A stretch of DNA of 64,000 nucleotides from Paenarthrobacter nicotinovorans (GTDB taxonomy: Bacteria > Actinomycetota > Actinomycetes > Actinomycetales > Micrococcaceae), in contig NZ_SZVS01000003.1 in assembly GCF_007670255.1 (NCBI RefSeq), forward strand, positions 186,001 through 250,000, read 5' to 3'. Under the pieces are notes generated by a model. That model was not told where the DNA came from and made no database searches. It was given only the letters and a program-made list of their open reading frames with translations. Shown here in pieces: positions 1 to 8,461 of the stretch. Both the position numbers and the translations under genes were made by a program. The first letter of the stretch is position 1. Every line of letters starts with the position of its first letter.

Positions 1-233
1 GCTGCAGCCGGAGCTACGACGGGAAGTACTTGGGTAGGGGGATTGGCAGCTGCTGGAGCTGCAGAGGTTCCGTTGGAAGAAGTGCCGTCAGCGGAAGCAA
101 AGGATTCGAAGAGGGGCCACCACTTGGTGTCCACCGAGTTCTTGTCGTGCTGGTACCGCTCGTACAGTTCGTCAACGAGCCACTCGTTTCCGCCAAATTC
201 CTCTGGTAGACGGTGGCTGGGCTGCTCTGGCAC
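1..233 (-). CDS. kgd: Multifunctional 2-oxoglutarate metabolism enzyme (2-oxoglutarate decarboxylase/dehydrogenase E1), N-terminus only
   Basis: Only the first ~77 codons are in the window; the gene runs off the left edge. Reading the complement from a GTG at 233 gives VPEQPSHRLPEEFGGNEWLV, then DELYERYQHDKNSVD and KWWPLFESF. This is the small helical N-terminal segment that opens actinobacterial Kgd/SucA. An Ala/Pro/Ser/Thr-rich linker follows, leading to the acyltransferase-like and E1 domains outside the window. The full enzyme acts in the TCA cycle on 2-oxoglutarate with thiamine diphosphate. The start is a GTG with a purine-rich AGAGG about ten bases upstream. An ATG-initiated reading frame over the same bases (14-277) is a different frame and gives no recognisable protein. 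Confidence 0.9.
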   Translation of the reverse strand, partial: MPEQPSHRLPEEFGGNEWLVDELYERYQHDKNSVDTKWWPLFESFASADGTSSNGTSAAPAAANPPTQVLPVVAPAA

Positions 234-483
234 TTGAAATACGCCTCTTCCATGAGTGTTGTTTTCCCGCTGGCCAAAGTTGCTTTTCCGCAACGATGGG
301 ACAGGGTCCGGGTCCCGCGAACTCAGACCCCTGACAGTCTAGTTAGGATCGTTGGTTAACTGCCAATAGTGGTGACCTAAATCATGTCGCTGTCGACTCA
401 GTGGGTTGGACCAGCTTTTCGTGTTGCGAATTAAATCGTTTCATGGGCAGGCCCGAGTAAGCGGACTGTAGACTGAAGTTCTT
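234..483. other. Divergent intergenic region between kgd and the CNNM pair
   Basis: About 250 bases with no convincing gene. It must hold the kgd promoter on the minus strand and the promoter for the rightward genes. A hexamer TAGACT at 469-474 is the best plus-strand -10 candidate. It lies 9 bases before an ATG at 484. I see no clear -35 element and no strong hairpin. Confidence 0.4.
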
Positions 484-723
484 ATGGACAGTAAATCTAG
501 GTGCCGGCCTGGGAACTGTCGGGGGAGCCAACCTGGCAACTCCGCACAGCGTGCCCGTCGAGCCGGCAATACCCGTTCACATGCCCATCATGCGTCGGCG
601 TTCACTGCCGGTGGTGCCGCGGACCATGCGTCCGCAGCACCCGACCAGCCTCCGCCGGGTAGAAACCCCGCGCTGAAGGCCTTGACCCCATTGCACGTGC
701 CTGCCCTTGGAGGGATGCGCTAA
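484..723 (+). CDS. Possible small Arg/Pro/Ala-rich protein of unknown function (doubtful)
   Basis: A 79-codon open frame whose TAA directly abuts the GTG of the next gene, so translation could be coupled. The -10-like TAGACT at 469-474 sits 9 bases before its ATG, which would make it nearly leaderless. Against it: the product is rich in Arg, Ala, Pro and His, resembles no family I know, and its third codon positions are only moderately GC-rich, unlike the neighbouring real genes. It may simply be the 5' leader of the CNNM gene. Confidence 0.28.
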   Translation: MDSKSRCRPGNCRGSQPGNSAQRARRAGNTRSHAHHASAFTAGGAADHASAAPDQPPPGRNPALKALTPLHVPALGGMR

Positions 724-2073
724 GTGGAATGGTTTCTTCTCTTGGCCGGTTTTGCCCTGATTTTCGGGACCGGCTTCTTTGTCGCAGTTGAGTTTTCCTT
801 GGTTGCCCTTGACCAGGCAAGTGTCCAGTGTGCTGTCGATAACGGCGACCACGCTGCGGCGCCCCTGCTGAAGTGCCTCAAGTCGCTCTCCACCCAACTC
901 TCCAGCTGCCAGCTCGGCATCACACTGACCACGCTCTTGACGGGTTTCGTGATGGAGCCCTCCGTTGGCCAGCTGCTCCTGGGGCCGCTCGGATTGCTGG
1001 GTCTTCCCAGCGAGGTCATCCACTCTGTCGCGTTGATCGTGGCAATGGCCTTCGCCACCCTGCTGTCGATGCTGCTTGGCGAACTGGTCCCCAAGAACAT
1101 GGCCATCGCCCTGGCCTTCCCTTTGGGGAAGCGGCTCGCGCGCCCGCAGCTGATGTTTACCGCCGTCTTCAAGCCGGCCATCATCGTTCTGAACGGATTC
1201 TCCAACAAGGTCCTGAATTTGTTCGGGCTTGAGGCCAAGGAGGAGATCTCGGGGGCACGTACGCCGGCCGAGCTCGCATCGTTGGTTCGTCGTTCGGCGG
1301 AGCTTGGCACGCTGGATGCGGGGACGGCGAATTTCGTGGCCCGGACCCTGAACTTCTCCGGGCGTACGGCAGCCGATGTCATGACGCCACGCATCCGCAT
1401 GGAAACCATCGACGCCGACCAGCCGGTGACCGACATCCTCGACGCCGCACGGCGCACCGGCTATTCGCGGTTTCCGATCATCGGCGATTCCACCGATGAC
1501 ATCCGCGGCGTGGTGCACGTAAAGAAGGCTGTGGCCGTTCCGGCGGATCGTCGCGCCAATCTCCAAGCAGGTGCCATCATGACCGATATCCTGCAGGTCC
1601 CCGAGACCATCCACCTTGACGCCCTGCTCTCTGAACTGCGTGAGGGCAACCTGCAACTCGCCGTCGTGCTTGATGAGTATGGCGGCACCGCCGGCATTGC
1701 CACCCTTGAGGACCTGGTGGAGGAGATTGTCGGAGAGGTCGCGGACGAGCACGACAAAGTGCGCCCCGGGGTGCTCCAAAGCGCCACCGGCGACTGGTAC
1801 TTTCCGGGCCTGCTTCGGCCGGACGAAGTATCCGAGCAGATTCCGAACCTCACAGTTCCGGACGAGTCCGCCTATGAAACCGTGGGCGGCTACGTCATGA
1901 GCCAGCTGGGCCGGATCGCCAAGGTGGGCGACGTCGTGGAAACACCGGACGGGACCCTGACGGTCACCCGAATGGACGGTCGCAGGATCGACCGGATCTG
2001 TTTCCACCACATTGTCCGGGATGACGGGCAAAGCGATGCCGGATCCACCCAGCACGAGGCAGGTGCCGTATGA
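724..2073 (+). CDS. CNNM/hemolysin-C family membrane protein (DUF21-CBS pair-CorC_HlyC), first of a tandem pair
   Basis: 449 residues with the standard three-part layout. An N-terminal DUF21 (CNNM) membrane domain covers about residues 1-190, with hydrophobic helices and the family motif GELVPKNMAIA. A CBS-domain pair covers about 210-330 (AADVMTPR, TGYSRFPII, VHVKKA). A C-terminal CorC_HlyC domain follows (about 350-430, ETVGGYVMSQLGRI). Relatives are divalent-cation (Mg/Co) efflux or resistance proteins, although they are often labelled hemolysins. The start is GTG 724, with GGAGGG about 8 bases upstream at 709-714. Its stop overlaps the next gene by four bases (ATGA), so the two are probably co-translated. 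Confidence 0.92.
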   Translation: MEWFLLLAGFALIFGTGFFVAVEFSLVALDQASVQCAVDNGDHAAAPLLKCLKSLSTQLSSCQLGITLTTLLTGFVMEPSVGQLLLGPLGLLGLPSEVIHSVALIVAMAFATLLSMLLGELVPKNMAIALAFPLGKRLARPQLMFTAVFKPAIIVLNGFSNKVLNLFGLEAKEEISGARTPAELASLVRRSAELGTLDAGTANFVARTLNFSGRTAADVMTPRIRMETIDADQPVTDILDAARRTGYSRFPIIGDSTDDIRGVVHVKKAVAVPADRRANLQAGAIMTDILQVPETIHLDALLSELREGNLQLAVVLDEYGGTAGIATLEDLVEEIVGEVADEHDKVRPGVLQSATGDWYFPGLLRPDEVSEQIPNLTVPDESAYETVGGYVMSQLGRIAKVGDVVETPDGTLTVTRMDGRRIDRICFHHIVRDDGQSDAGSTQHEAGAV

Positions 2074-3137
2074 GTGACTGGGCAGGAATTGTCTGGCTTG
2101 TCATCCTCCTGATCGGCAATGCCTTCTTCGTGGGTGCGGAATTCGCCGTCATGTCGGCGCGCCGCAGCCAGATCGAGCCCTTGGCCGAGGCCGGCTCCAA
2201 ACGCGCGCAGACAACCCTGCGCGCCATGGAAAATGTGTCGCTGATGCTGGCCTGCGCGCAATTGGGCATCACCGTCTGCTCCCTCCTGATCCTTCAGGTT
2301 GCCGAGCCCGCCATCCACCATCTCCTGGCCGAACCGCTGGAACTTGCCGGCGTGCCGGTTGAGTTGGCGGACGTCACCGCCTTCGTGATTGCGTTGCTGT
2401 TCGTCACGTTCCTGCACGTCACGTTCGGTGAGATGGTCCCCAAGAACATCTCGGTTTCTGTGGCGGACAAGGCGGCCCTTCTGCTGGCGCCACCGCTGAT
2501 GTTCATCGCCAGGGTAGTCAACCCGGTCATCTGGAGCCTCAACTGGCTGGCGAACCACATCCTGAGATTGATGAAAATCGAGCCGAAGGACGAAGTCTCT
2601 TCCTCCTTCACGCTCGAGGAAGTGCAGTCGATCGTCCAGGAGTCCACCCGGCACGGCCTGGTGGATGATGAGACCGGCCTGTTGAGCGGCGCACTGGAGT
2701 TCTCGGAGCACACGGCCTCCCACATCATGGTTCCGCTGGACAAGTTGGTGGTACTCAAGACGGCCTCGACGCCGGTGGACCTGGAGAAGGCAGTCAGCCG
2801 TACCGGCTTCTCCCGTTTCCCGATGGTGGACGACGACGGCGAACTCGCCGGATACCTCCATGTCAAGGACATCCTGTCCATCCCTGACGAGGGCCGCCGG
2901 CACCCCATTGCCGAAGGGCGCATCCGTTCGTTGGCCAACCTGTCTCCGGACGATGAAATCGAGCGGGCCATGTCCGTTATGCAGCGCACAGGTTCGCACC
3001 TGGCCCGGGTCGTCGGCGCGGGGGGTGACACCCAAGGTGTCCTGTTCCTTGAGGATGTCATTGAACAGCTGGTCGGCGAGATCCGCGATGCAACGCAGGC
3101 AACAGGCATCCGTCGCTTTGGTGCACAGGAAGCCTAG
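2070..3137 (+). CDS. CNNM/hemolysin-C family membrane protein (DUF21-CBS), second of a tandem pair
   Basis: 355 residues, paralogous to the upstream gene. A DUF21 membrane domain (about 1-185, FGEMVPKNISVSVA) is followed by a CBS pair (about 200-330, ASHIMVPLD, TGFSRFPMV, YLHVKDI). It ends soon after the CBS pair and lacks the C-terminal CorC_HlyC domain of its partner, which explains the ~95-residue length difference. The ATG at 2070 overlaps the upstream TGA. Paired long and short CNNM genes are common in Actinobacteria, and the two proteins may form a heteromer. A terminator hairpin follows at 3161. Confidence 0.92.
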   Translation: MSDWAGIVWLVILLIGNAFFVGAEFAVMSARRSQIEPLAEAGSKRAQTTLRAMENVSLMLACAQLGITVCSLLILQVAEPAIHHLLAEPLELAGVPVELADVTAFVIALLFVTFLHVTFGEMVPKNISVSVADKAALLLAPPLMFIARVVNPVIWSLNWLANHILRLMKIEPKDEVSSSFTLEEVQSIVQESTRHGLVDDETGLLSGALEFSEHTASHIMVPLDKLVVLKTASTPVDLEKAVSRTGFSRFPMVDDDGELAGYLHVKDILSIPDEGRRHPIAEGRIRSLANLSPDDEIERAMSVMQRTGSHLARVVGAGGDTQGVLFLEDVIEQLVGEIRDATQATGIRRFGAQEA

Positions 3138-3160
3138 TTTCGACGACGGATAGCGGTTAA

Positions 3161-3198
3161 AGGGTGGGCAGCGCTGCCGGAGCGATGCCCACCCTTTC
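3161..3198 (+). terminator. Rho-independent terminator after the CNNM pair
   Basis: AGGGTGGGCA at 3161-3170 pairs perfectly with TGCCCACCCT at 3185-3194. The loop is 14 bases and a short T-rich tail follows. It separates the CNNM pair from the zinc operon. Confidence 0.8.
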
Positions 3199-3201
3199 TC
3201 C

Positions 3202-3234
3202 TAAATAGGAATCATTCCTATTTAGGGCTACACT
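3202..3234 (+). promoter_or_regulatory. Zur-type operator overlapping the znuACB promoter
   Basis: A perfect palindrome: TAAATAGGAAT (3202-3212), a central C, then ATTCCTATTTA (3214-3224). The core GAATCATTC resembles Fur/Zur-family boxes. A -10-like TACACT lies at 3229-3234, so the palindrome covers the -35 region, where a repressor would block RNA polymerase. It lies 65 bases before the ABC-type zinc uptake genes, and a Zur-like gene is at the end of the same locus. Zinc as the co-repressor is inferred from this context. A Mn-responsive regulator is less likely. Confidence 0.7.
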
Positions 3235-3288
3235 GGTTTCTGCCAGTAATTGTGTTTGATTCTCATTTTGAGTAGATCCGAGGTCTTC

Positions 3289-4257
3289 GTGCGTCGTTCC
3301 GCCGCCCGCCTGTCCGTAGCCGCTTCCGCAGGTATCGCAGCGCTCCTGCTTTCCTCCTGCGCCGGTAACGCCGGGGCCAACAGTCCCTCATCTTCCGGGG
3401 CCATCGAGGTTGTCACTTCCACCAATGTGTATGGCGACATCGTCAAGGCCGTGGGCGGTGACAAGGTGAACGTCAGCGCCATCATCACCAAAACAAGCCA
3501 GGACCCGCACTCCTATGAGGCCAGTGCCCAAGACAAACTCGTGATCTCCAAGGCCAAGCTCGTGGTGGAAAACGGTGGGGGCTATGACGAGTTCCTGCAC
3601 AAGATTGCCGACGAAACCAAGGTCGGCCACGACAACATGATCAGCGCAGTGGACCTTTCCGGGCTGGCTCCGGCAGAGGCAAGCCACAGCGAAGATGCAC
3701 ACTCCGAAGAAGGCCACAGCCACAGCCACGGCGACTTCAACGAGCACGTTTGGTACAACCTTGACGTCATGGGCAAGGTCGCCGACGCCGTGGCAAGCAA
3801 GCTCGGCAGCCTGGACGCGGCATCGGCCTCAACGTTCACCGGCAACGCCGATGCCTTCAAGGCAAAGCTCAAGGAGCTGACCAGCAAGCTGGACGCCGTG
3901 AAGGCAGCAAACGAGCATGCACCTGTGGCGATCACCGAGCCTGTTCCGCTGTACCTCCTGGAAGCTGCAGGCCTGGAGAACAAGACGCCCGAGGCCTACA
4001 GCGCCGCAGTTGAAGAGGGCTCTGACGTTCCGCCCGCCATCATGAAGGAAACCACAGACCTTCTCAGCGCCGGTTCTGTCCGTTTCCTCGCCTACAACGA
4101 GCAGACCGCAGGCCCCCAGACGGAAACCGTCAAGCGTGCCGCCGAGTCTGCACAAGTGCCGGTCGTGAACTTTACCGAGACCCTGCCCGACGGCAAGGAC
4201 TACATCCAATGGATGACCGATAACGTGGAGTCGGTTTCCTCCGCGCTGAAGAAGTAG
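3289..4257 (+). CDS. znuA: Zinc ABC transporter substrate-binding lipoprotein (ZnuA/cluster A-I)
   Basis: 322 residues from GTG 3289. An N-terminal lipoprotein signal (MRRSAARLSV to LLLSSC) puts the lipobox Cys near residue 24. Cluster A-I motifs follow: VTSTNVYGDIVKAV, DPHSYEASAQD, and VVENGGGYDEF. A His/Asp/Glu-rich stretch (HSEDAHSEEGHSHSHG) is typical of zinc-specific members, and NEHVWYNLDVM supplies a metal ligand. The GTG has CCGAGG five bases upstream (3278-3283). A TTG at 3250 would also be in frame but would put 13 non-signal residues in front. The gene heads znuA-znuC-znuB, behind the palindromic operator. Confidence 0.9.
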   Translation: MRRSAARLSVAASAGIAALLLSSCAGNAGANSPSSSGAIEVVTSTNVYGDIVKAVGGDKVNVSAIITKTSQDPHSYEASAQDKLVISKAKLVVENGGGYDEFLHKIADETKVGHDNMISAVDLSGLAPAEASHSEDAHSEEGHSHSHGDFNEHVWYNLDVMGKVADAVASKLGSLDAASASTFTGNADAFKAKLKELTSKLDAVKAANEHAPVAITEPVPLYLLEAAGLENKTPEAYSAAVEEGSDVPPAIMKETTDLLSAGSVRFLAYNEQTAGPQTETVKRAAESAQVPVVNFTETLPDGKDYIQWMTDNVESVSSALKK

Positions 4258-4432
4258 CACTTTCCAGCTCCCACAAATGCGATGAAGGGCCCGGCCGGCG
4301 TCCTAAGATGTTCAGGATGGCTGTCGGGCCTTTTGCTTGCCGCCACCGAGGCCTGCCAACAACCACGCCGGATGCCCCGGGCCGGTATTCAACAAACTGC
4401 GTTCCCAGCAACGTACGGATAGAGGACAACTT

Positions 4433-5248
4433 TTGACACCCGTAGTGAGCCTCCGCGGAGCCAGTCTGCAGTTCGGCAAGAGGACACTCTGGAAGGACCT
4501 TGACCTCGACATCAACCCGGGCGAGTTCTTTGCCGTCCTGGGGCCGAACGGCAGCGGCAAGACCAGCTTCCTGAAGGTCCTCCTGGGGTTGCAGGAACTT
4601 CACGCGGGAACGGTTTCCCTGGCGGGGCATCCGGTGGAACGCGGCAGCAAGCAGATCGGTTACATTCCCCAGCAGAAGTCCTTCGCACCGGACACCCCCT
4701 TGCGTGCACGCGATTTGGTGGGCTTGGGTATGGACGGCCACCGCTGGGGGATGCGGCTCGCATCCGGAAAAATCAATCAGCGCATCGACGAACTGCTCGA
4801 ACTGGTAGGAGCCTCGGACTACGCCAAGGTACCGGTTGGCCAGCTTTCCGGAGGCGAACAGCAACGGCTAAGGGTGGCCCAAGCACTGGCCACCGAACCC
4901 CAGGTCCTGCTCTGCGACGAGCCGTTGCTGTCCCTGGATCTTCACCACCAACAGGGCGTCAGCTCCCTGATCAACAAACAATGCCACGAACGGAACAGCG
5001 CCGTGGTCTTCGTAACGCACGAGATCAATCCAGTCATCGAGTATGTGGACCGCGTGCTGTACCTGGCCGGTGGCCAGTTCCGGGTGGGAACCCCGCAGGA
5101 AGTCATGACCACGGAAGTTTTGTCCGAACTGTACAACAGCCATGTGGAGGTCATCCACACCAACGGAAGGATCGTCGTCGTCGGTCTTCCGGATGCCACC
5201 ACGCACTTCCATGACGATGCCCACGCGACCGCCGGGGAGGAGCTCTAA
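4433..5248 (+). CDS. znuC: Zinc ABC transporter ATP-binding protein
   Basis: 271 residues from TTG 4433, which has AGAGGA six bases upstream (4421-4426). Walker A is GPNGSGKT at residues 37-44, the ABC signature is LSGGEQQRL near 139, and Walker B is VLLCDEP near 159 followed by LSLDLHHQ. The frame stays open upstream to 4337, but that stretch resembles no ABC protein and lies after znuA. The ATPase sits between the binding protein and the permease and would power metal import. The next gene follows with no spacing. Confidence 0.9.
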   Translation: MTPVVSLRGASLQFGKRTLWKDLDLDINPGEFFAVLGPNGSGKTSFLKVLLGLQELHAGTVSLAGHPVERGSKQIGYIPQQKSFAPDTPLRARDLVGLGMDGHRWGMRLASGKINQRIDELLELVGASDYAKVPVGQLSGGEQQRLRVAQALATEPQVLLCDEPLLSLDLHHQQGVSSLINKQCHERNSAVVFVTHEINPVIEYVDRVLYLAGGQFRVGTPQEVMTTEVLSELYNSHVEVIHTNGRIVVVGLPDATTHFHDDAHATAGEEL

Positions 5249-6139
5249 GTGGACCTGGCCGAGATCCTGCAGACCATCTTCAACTTCGAGAACTACGGCG
5301 AATTGCTGGTCCTCGTCCAGAATTCGCTCTGGGCCGGCGCCGTCCTTGGATTGCTCGGCGGCCTGGTCGGCACGTTCGTGATGAAGCGTGACCTGGCCTT
5401 CGCGGTCCACGGGATCTCCGAACTGTCCTTTGCCGGAGCGGCCTTTGCGCTGCTGATCGGTGCCGATATCATCCTCGGCTCCCTGATCGGTTCGGTGGCG
5501 GCAGCGGTCCTGCTGGGCTTCATGGGTGTACGGGCGCGGGACAAGAACTCGATCATCGGCGTCATCATGCCCTTCGGGCTGGGCCTGGGGATTCTCTTCC
5601 TGGCGCTCTACGAAGGCCGTGCAGCCAACAAATTCGGGCTGTTGACCGGCCAGATTGTCTCCGTGGACACCGTCCAGTTGCAGGCCCTGGCCGGAACCGC
5701 CGTAGTGGTGATGATTGCGTTGATCGCCATCTGGCGCCCCCTCAGCTTCGCCAGCGTGGATCCGGAGATGGCAGAAGCCCGCGGCGTTCCCGTGCGTGGC
5801 TTGGCGATCGGTTTCATGGTGCTTCTGGGCGTCAGTGTGGCCTTGTCCATCCAGATCGTTGGTGCGCTGTTGGTGCTGGCTTTGCTGATCACGCCGGCGG
5901 CAGCAGCCTTGCGGGTGACGACCTCGCCCAAACTGGTGGTCGTTTTGAGTGTTGCCTTCGCCCTGACCTCGACGGTGGGGGGCATCCTTCTCGCCCTCGG
6001 CAGCCGCATCCCGATCAGCCCCTACGTCACAACGTTGTCGTTCCTGATCTACGTGGTGTGCCGGATCATTGGCCGGATGCGGGTGAACCGTGGCTTGAAT
6101 GGCCGCGTGACGCGGGACCAGCCTGCCCGGGCGCTTTAG
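5249..6139 (+). CDS. znuB: Zinc ABC transporter permease
   Basis: 296 residues, GTG start immediately after the znuC TAA. It is a hydrophobic ABC-3 family permease with about eight membrane segments. Family-typical stretches include GLLGGLVGTFVMKRDLAFAV, HGISELSFAGAAFALLIGAD, and the late motif LLVLALLITPAAAALRVT. It forms the membrane channel for ZnuA-delivered metal. Its 3' end overlaps the convergent zur gene by four bases. Confidence 0.9.
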   Translation: MDLAEILQTIFNFENYGELLVLVQNSLWAGAVLGLLGGLVGTFVMKRDLAFAVHGISELSFAGAAFALLIGADIILGSLIGSVAAAVLLGFMGVRARDKNSIIGVIMPFGLGLGILFLALYEGRAANKFGLLTGQIVSVDTVQLQALAGTAVVVMIALIAIWRPLSFASVDPEMAEARGVPVRGLAIGFMVLLGVSVALSIQIVGALLVLALLITPAAAALRVTTSPKLVVVLSVAFALTSTVGGILLALGSRIPISPYVTTLSFLIYVVCRIIGRMRVNRGLNGRVTRDQPARAL

Positions 6140-6612
6140 AGCTTTCCTGCGGCCTTCTTGGCAGTGCACTCGGGACACAGGCCAAAGATTTCCACCGTGT
6201 GGGCCACTTCCGTGAAGCCGTGCTCCGAGGCAGTGCGGGCGGCCCAGGTCTCGACTGCGGGTGCTTCGACTTCCACGGCCTTGCCACAGTTCCGGCACAG
6301 CAGGTGGTGGTGGTGCCCGGTGACGGCGCAACGCCGGTAGACGGCTTCGCCCTCGCCGTTGCGGAGGACGTCAATGAGGCCGTCGTCGGCCAGGGACTGC
6401 AGAATGCGGTAGCTGGTGGCCAAGGACACCGAGATGCCCTTGTTCTGCATCAGGCGATACAACTCCTGGGTGCTGACGAAGTCGTCCAATTCGTCCAAGG
6501 CGGCGCTGACGGCCAGGCGCTGCTTGGTGACGCGCTGCTCCTTGGCTCCGCCGGTGGCCGGAGCAGCCGGCCTGCTCGGGTCGGTCGCGGCGGAATTGGT
6601 GCCGTGTGGCAT
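6136..6612 (-). CDS. zur: Fur-family transcriptional repressor, Zur type
   Basis: 158 residues from the ATG at 6612. A winged-helix domain (about 25-90, RVTKQRLAVSAALDE, STQELYRLM, SLATSYRILQSLADDGLID) is followed by the metal-binding dimerisation domain. Four cysteines form the structural zinc site (C106, C109, C146, C149), and HHHH at 100-103 lies in the sensory region. It is convergent with znuB, overlapping by 4 bases, and is the obvious partner for the palindrome at 3202. A longer open frame to 7074 overlaps the neighbouring gene and is not credible. A GTG four codons upstream of the chosen ATG is an alternative start. Confidence 0.88.
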   Translation of the reverse strand: MPHGTNSAATDPSRPAAPATGGAKEQRVTKQRLAVSAALDELDDFVSTQELYRLMQNKGISVSLATSYRILQSLADDGLIDVLRNGEGEAVYRRCAVTGHHHHLLCRNCGKAVEVEAPAVETWAARTASEHGFTEVAHTVEIFGLCPECTAKKAAGKL

Positions 6613-6670
6613 GGAAAGGCTCACTTCCGTGGGGATGCTGGCAAACTTCGATTTTACCAGTTGGCGATGC

Positions 6671-6700
6671 TTGGACACTGTCACGGGCGGCCCATAGGCT
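6671..6700 (+). promoter_or_regulatory. Predicted leaderless promoter of the MBL-fold gene
   Basis: TTGGAC (6671-6676), an 18-base spacer and TAGGCT (6695-6700). The ATG at 6707 follows the -10 after six bases, so transcription should begin at or next to the start codon. No Shine-Dalgarno sequence is present. Confidence 0.6.
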
Positions 6701-6706
6701 GTCCCC

Positions 6707-7360
6707 ATGAAGCTCACCAAGTACACCCATGCCTGTGTCCGGTTGGAGAAGGACGGAAAGGTCCTGGTCATCGATCCCGGTACCTTCTCCGAATCGGAGG
6801 AGGCCCTGGAGGGAGCCAGCGCGGTGCTTGTCACCCACGAGCACAATGACCACATCGACCGGCCCGTAGTGTTGGCTGCCCTGCGAAGCAACAGTGCACT
6901 GGAAGTGTACGCACCGGCAGGTGTGGCCGACGCGCTGAAAGAAGACAGTGACGTGGCCGCGCGCGTCCACTCTGTTGATCCCGGCTCAACTTTTGACGTG
7001 GCGGGTTTTGGCATCCGGACTTTCGGGGGACAGCACGCTGTGATCCACCCGCAGATTCCCGTCGTGGCAAACATCGGCTACCTGGTGGATGGGAACGTAT
7101 TCCATCCCGGGGACTCGTTCGTCGTGCCGGATGGGATCAGCGTCAAGACGCTCCTGGTGCCCATTAATGCGCCATGGTCCAAGGTGGGGGAGGTAGTGGA
7201 CTTCGTCATCTCCGTTCGCGCACCCAAGGCCTTTCCGGTCCATGACGGACTGCTCAATGACCTGGGCCGCGGAATCGTTGAAGGCCACGTGACAAGGATC
7301 GGTGCCCGCTACGGCACGAGCTACAGCAAGCTGGCCCCGCGCGATTCGGTGGAGGTTTAG
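6707..7360 (+). CDS. MBL-fold metallo-hydrolase (UlaG/YycJ-like)
   Basis: 217 residues. The metallo-beta-lactamase signature HEHNDHID is at residues 44-51, preceded by the usual [11 protein letters not shown] strand. Later ligands are in FGGQHAVIH, in HPGDSF, and in [10 protein letters not shown] near the C-terminus. The short single-domain form resembles the lactonase-like UlaG family, but the substrate cannot be told from sequence. It is leaderless by the look of its promoter. Its 3' end overlaps the convergent PLP-enzyme gene by four bases. Confidence 0.85.
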   Translation: MKLTKYTHACVRLEKDGKVLVIDPGTFSESEEALEGASAVLVTHEHNDHIDRPVVLAALRSNSALEVYAPAGVADALKEDSDVAARVHSVDPGSTFDVAGFGIRTFGGQHAVIHPQIPVVANIGYLVDGNVFHPGDSFVVPDGISVKTLLVPINAPWSKVGEVVDFVISVRAPKAFPVHDGLLNDLGRGIVEGHVTRIGARYGTSYSKLAPRDSVEV

Positions 7361-8439
7361 CCGGTCCACACTCCGGTGTCATGGAAGCGCTCCAGGACTT
7401 GCTCGTGCGGGACAGGGTCCAGGCCATGGGCAGCCAGCCACCCGGCGTCGTAATAGCTGCCCTCGTAACGGTCACCGGCGTCGCACATGAGCGAAACGAT
7501 GCTGCCCTTGCGGCCCTCTGCCACCATCTGCGCCACCAGTTGCCAGACACCCCACAAATTGGTGCCTGTCGAAGGCCCGGCGTGGAGGCCTGTGATTTTG
7601 CGGAGGTGGCGCATGGCCGCAACCGACGCGGCGTCGGGCACCTGGATCATGTGGTCGATCACGGCCGGCACGAAGCTTGGCTCCGAGCGGGGTCGGCCGA
7701 TGCCCTCGATACGGGAGGGGAGCCCGGTAGCGGTAGCGGCCGTGCCGTCCCGCCACGCCGGGTAGAAGGCGGAGTTTTCCGGATCAACCACCGTCAGGCG
7801 GGTGGCGTACCGGTGATAACGAAGGTAGCGGCCAATGGTCGCGCTGGTTCCACCGGTCCCGGCGCCCACCACGATCCAATCCGGCACTGGGTGCTCTTCA
7901 AGGGCGAGCTGTTCAAAGATCGATTCGGCGATGTTGTTGTTCCCGCGCCAGTCCGTGGCCCGCTCAGCGTAGGTGAACTGGTCCATGTAGTGTCCGCCGC
8001 AGGTCCGGGCGGTTTCCTCGGCGACGGCGTAAACCTCCGAGGCATGGTCCACCAGCAAGCATGAGCCGCCAAAGTCCTCGATGAGGGCAATCTTCTCCGG
8101 GCTGGTGGTCTTGGTCATGACAGCGATGAACGGCAATCCGATCAGCCGCGCGAAATAGGCTTCCGAGACAGCGGTGCTGCCGCTGGAGGCTTCCACGATC
8201 GTGGTTCCCTCGGTGATCCATCCGTTCACCAGGCCGTACAGGAACAAGGACCTCGCCAGGCGGTGTTTCAGGCTGCCTGAGCGGTGCGTGGACTCGTCCT
8301 TCAGGTACAGCTGCACGCCCCAATGTGCCGGCAGCGGGACCGCGTAAAGGTGTGTGTCCGCCGAACGGTTGTTTTCGGCCTCGATGGTGCGGATGGCCTC
8401 GTTGGCCCAGGTCCTGTCCTGAATACACGAATTGCTCAC
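7357..8439 (-). CDS. PLP-dependent cysteine synthase/cysteine desulfhydrase family protein
   Basis: 360 residues from a GTG at 8439. It is a fold-type II PLP enzyme of the cysteine synthase/CBS family. The PLP lysine is K58 in SGSLKHRLA, the substrate loop is [13 protein letters not shown], and the phosphate-binding glycine loop is [15 protein letters not shown]. It resembles mycobacterial Cds1, which releases H2S from cysteine. Divergence from a rhodanese gene, a sulfur-transfer enzyme, supports a role in sulfur amino-acid metabolism. It lacks an AUG start or Shine-Dalgarno sequence, and TAGGCT lies six bases before the GTG, so it is probably leaderless. Confidence 0.85.
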   Translation of the reverse strand: MSNSCIQDRTWANEAIRTIEAENNRSADTHLYAVPLPAHWGVQLYLKDESTHRSGSLKHRLARSLFLYGLVNGWITEGTTIVEASSGSTAVSEAYFARLIGLPFIAVMTKTTSPEKIALIEDFGGSCLLVDHASEVYAVAEETARTCGGHYMDQFTYAERATDWRGNNNIAESIFEQLALEEHPVPDWIVVGAGTGGTSATIGRYLRYHRYATRLTVVDPENSAFYPAWRDGTAATATGLPSRIEGIGRPRSEPSFVPAVIDHMIQVPDAASVAAMRHLRKITGLHAGPSTGTNLWGVWQLVAQMVAEGRKGSIVSLMCDAGDRYEGSYYDAGWLAAHGLDPVPHEQVLERFHDTGVWTG

Positions 8440-8445
8440 CGGACA

Positions 8446-8455
8446 AGCCTAGGCT
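8446..8455. promoter_or_regulatory. Palindromic bidirectional -10 element (AGCCTAGGCT)
   Basis: The 10-bp palindrome contains TAGGCT on both strands. On the minus strand (8446-8451) it is six bases before the GTG of the PLP-enzyme gene. On the plus strand (8450-8455) it is six bases before a GTG at 8462 that opens a 10-codon ORF upstream of the rhodanese gene. The two promoters share the same bases, so open-complex formation in one direction should exclude the other. Confidence 0.6.
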
Positions 8456-8461
8456 GGAAAC

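Noticed and set aside
14..277. ATG-initiated 87-codon minus-strand frame
   Set aside because: It reads the kgd N-terminal region in the wrong frame and gives no recognisable protein; the GTG frame matches kgd.
577..3035. Long minus-strand frames opposite the CNNM genes
   Set aside because: They are antisense shadows, rich in Arg, Gly and His, over clear plus-strand membrane proteins.
4287..4335. Possible terminator between znuA and znuC
   Set aside because: The CCCGG/CGGGCC pairing needs a mismatch and the operon must be read through, so it is not called.
6613..7074. N-terminal extension of the zur frame
   Set aside because: It runs antisense through the MBL-fold gene; the winged-helix protein starts at 6612 (or a nearby GTG).
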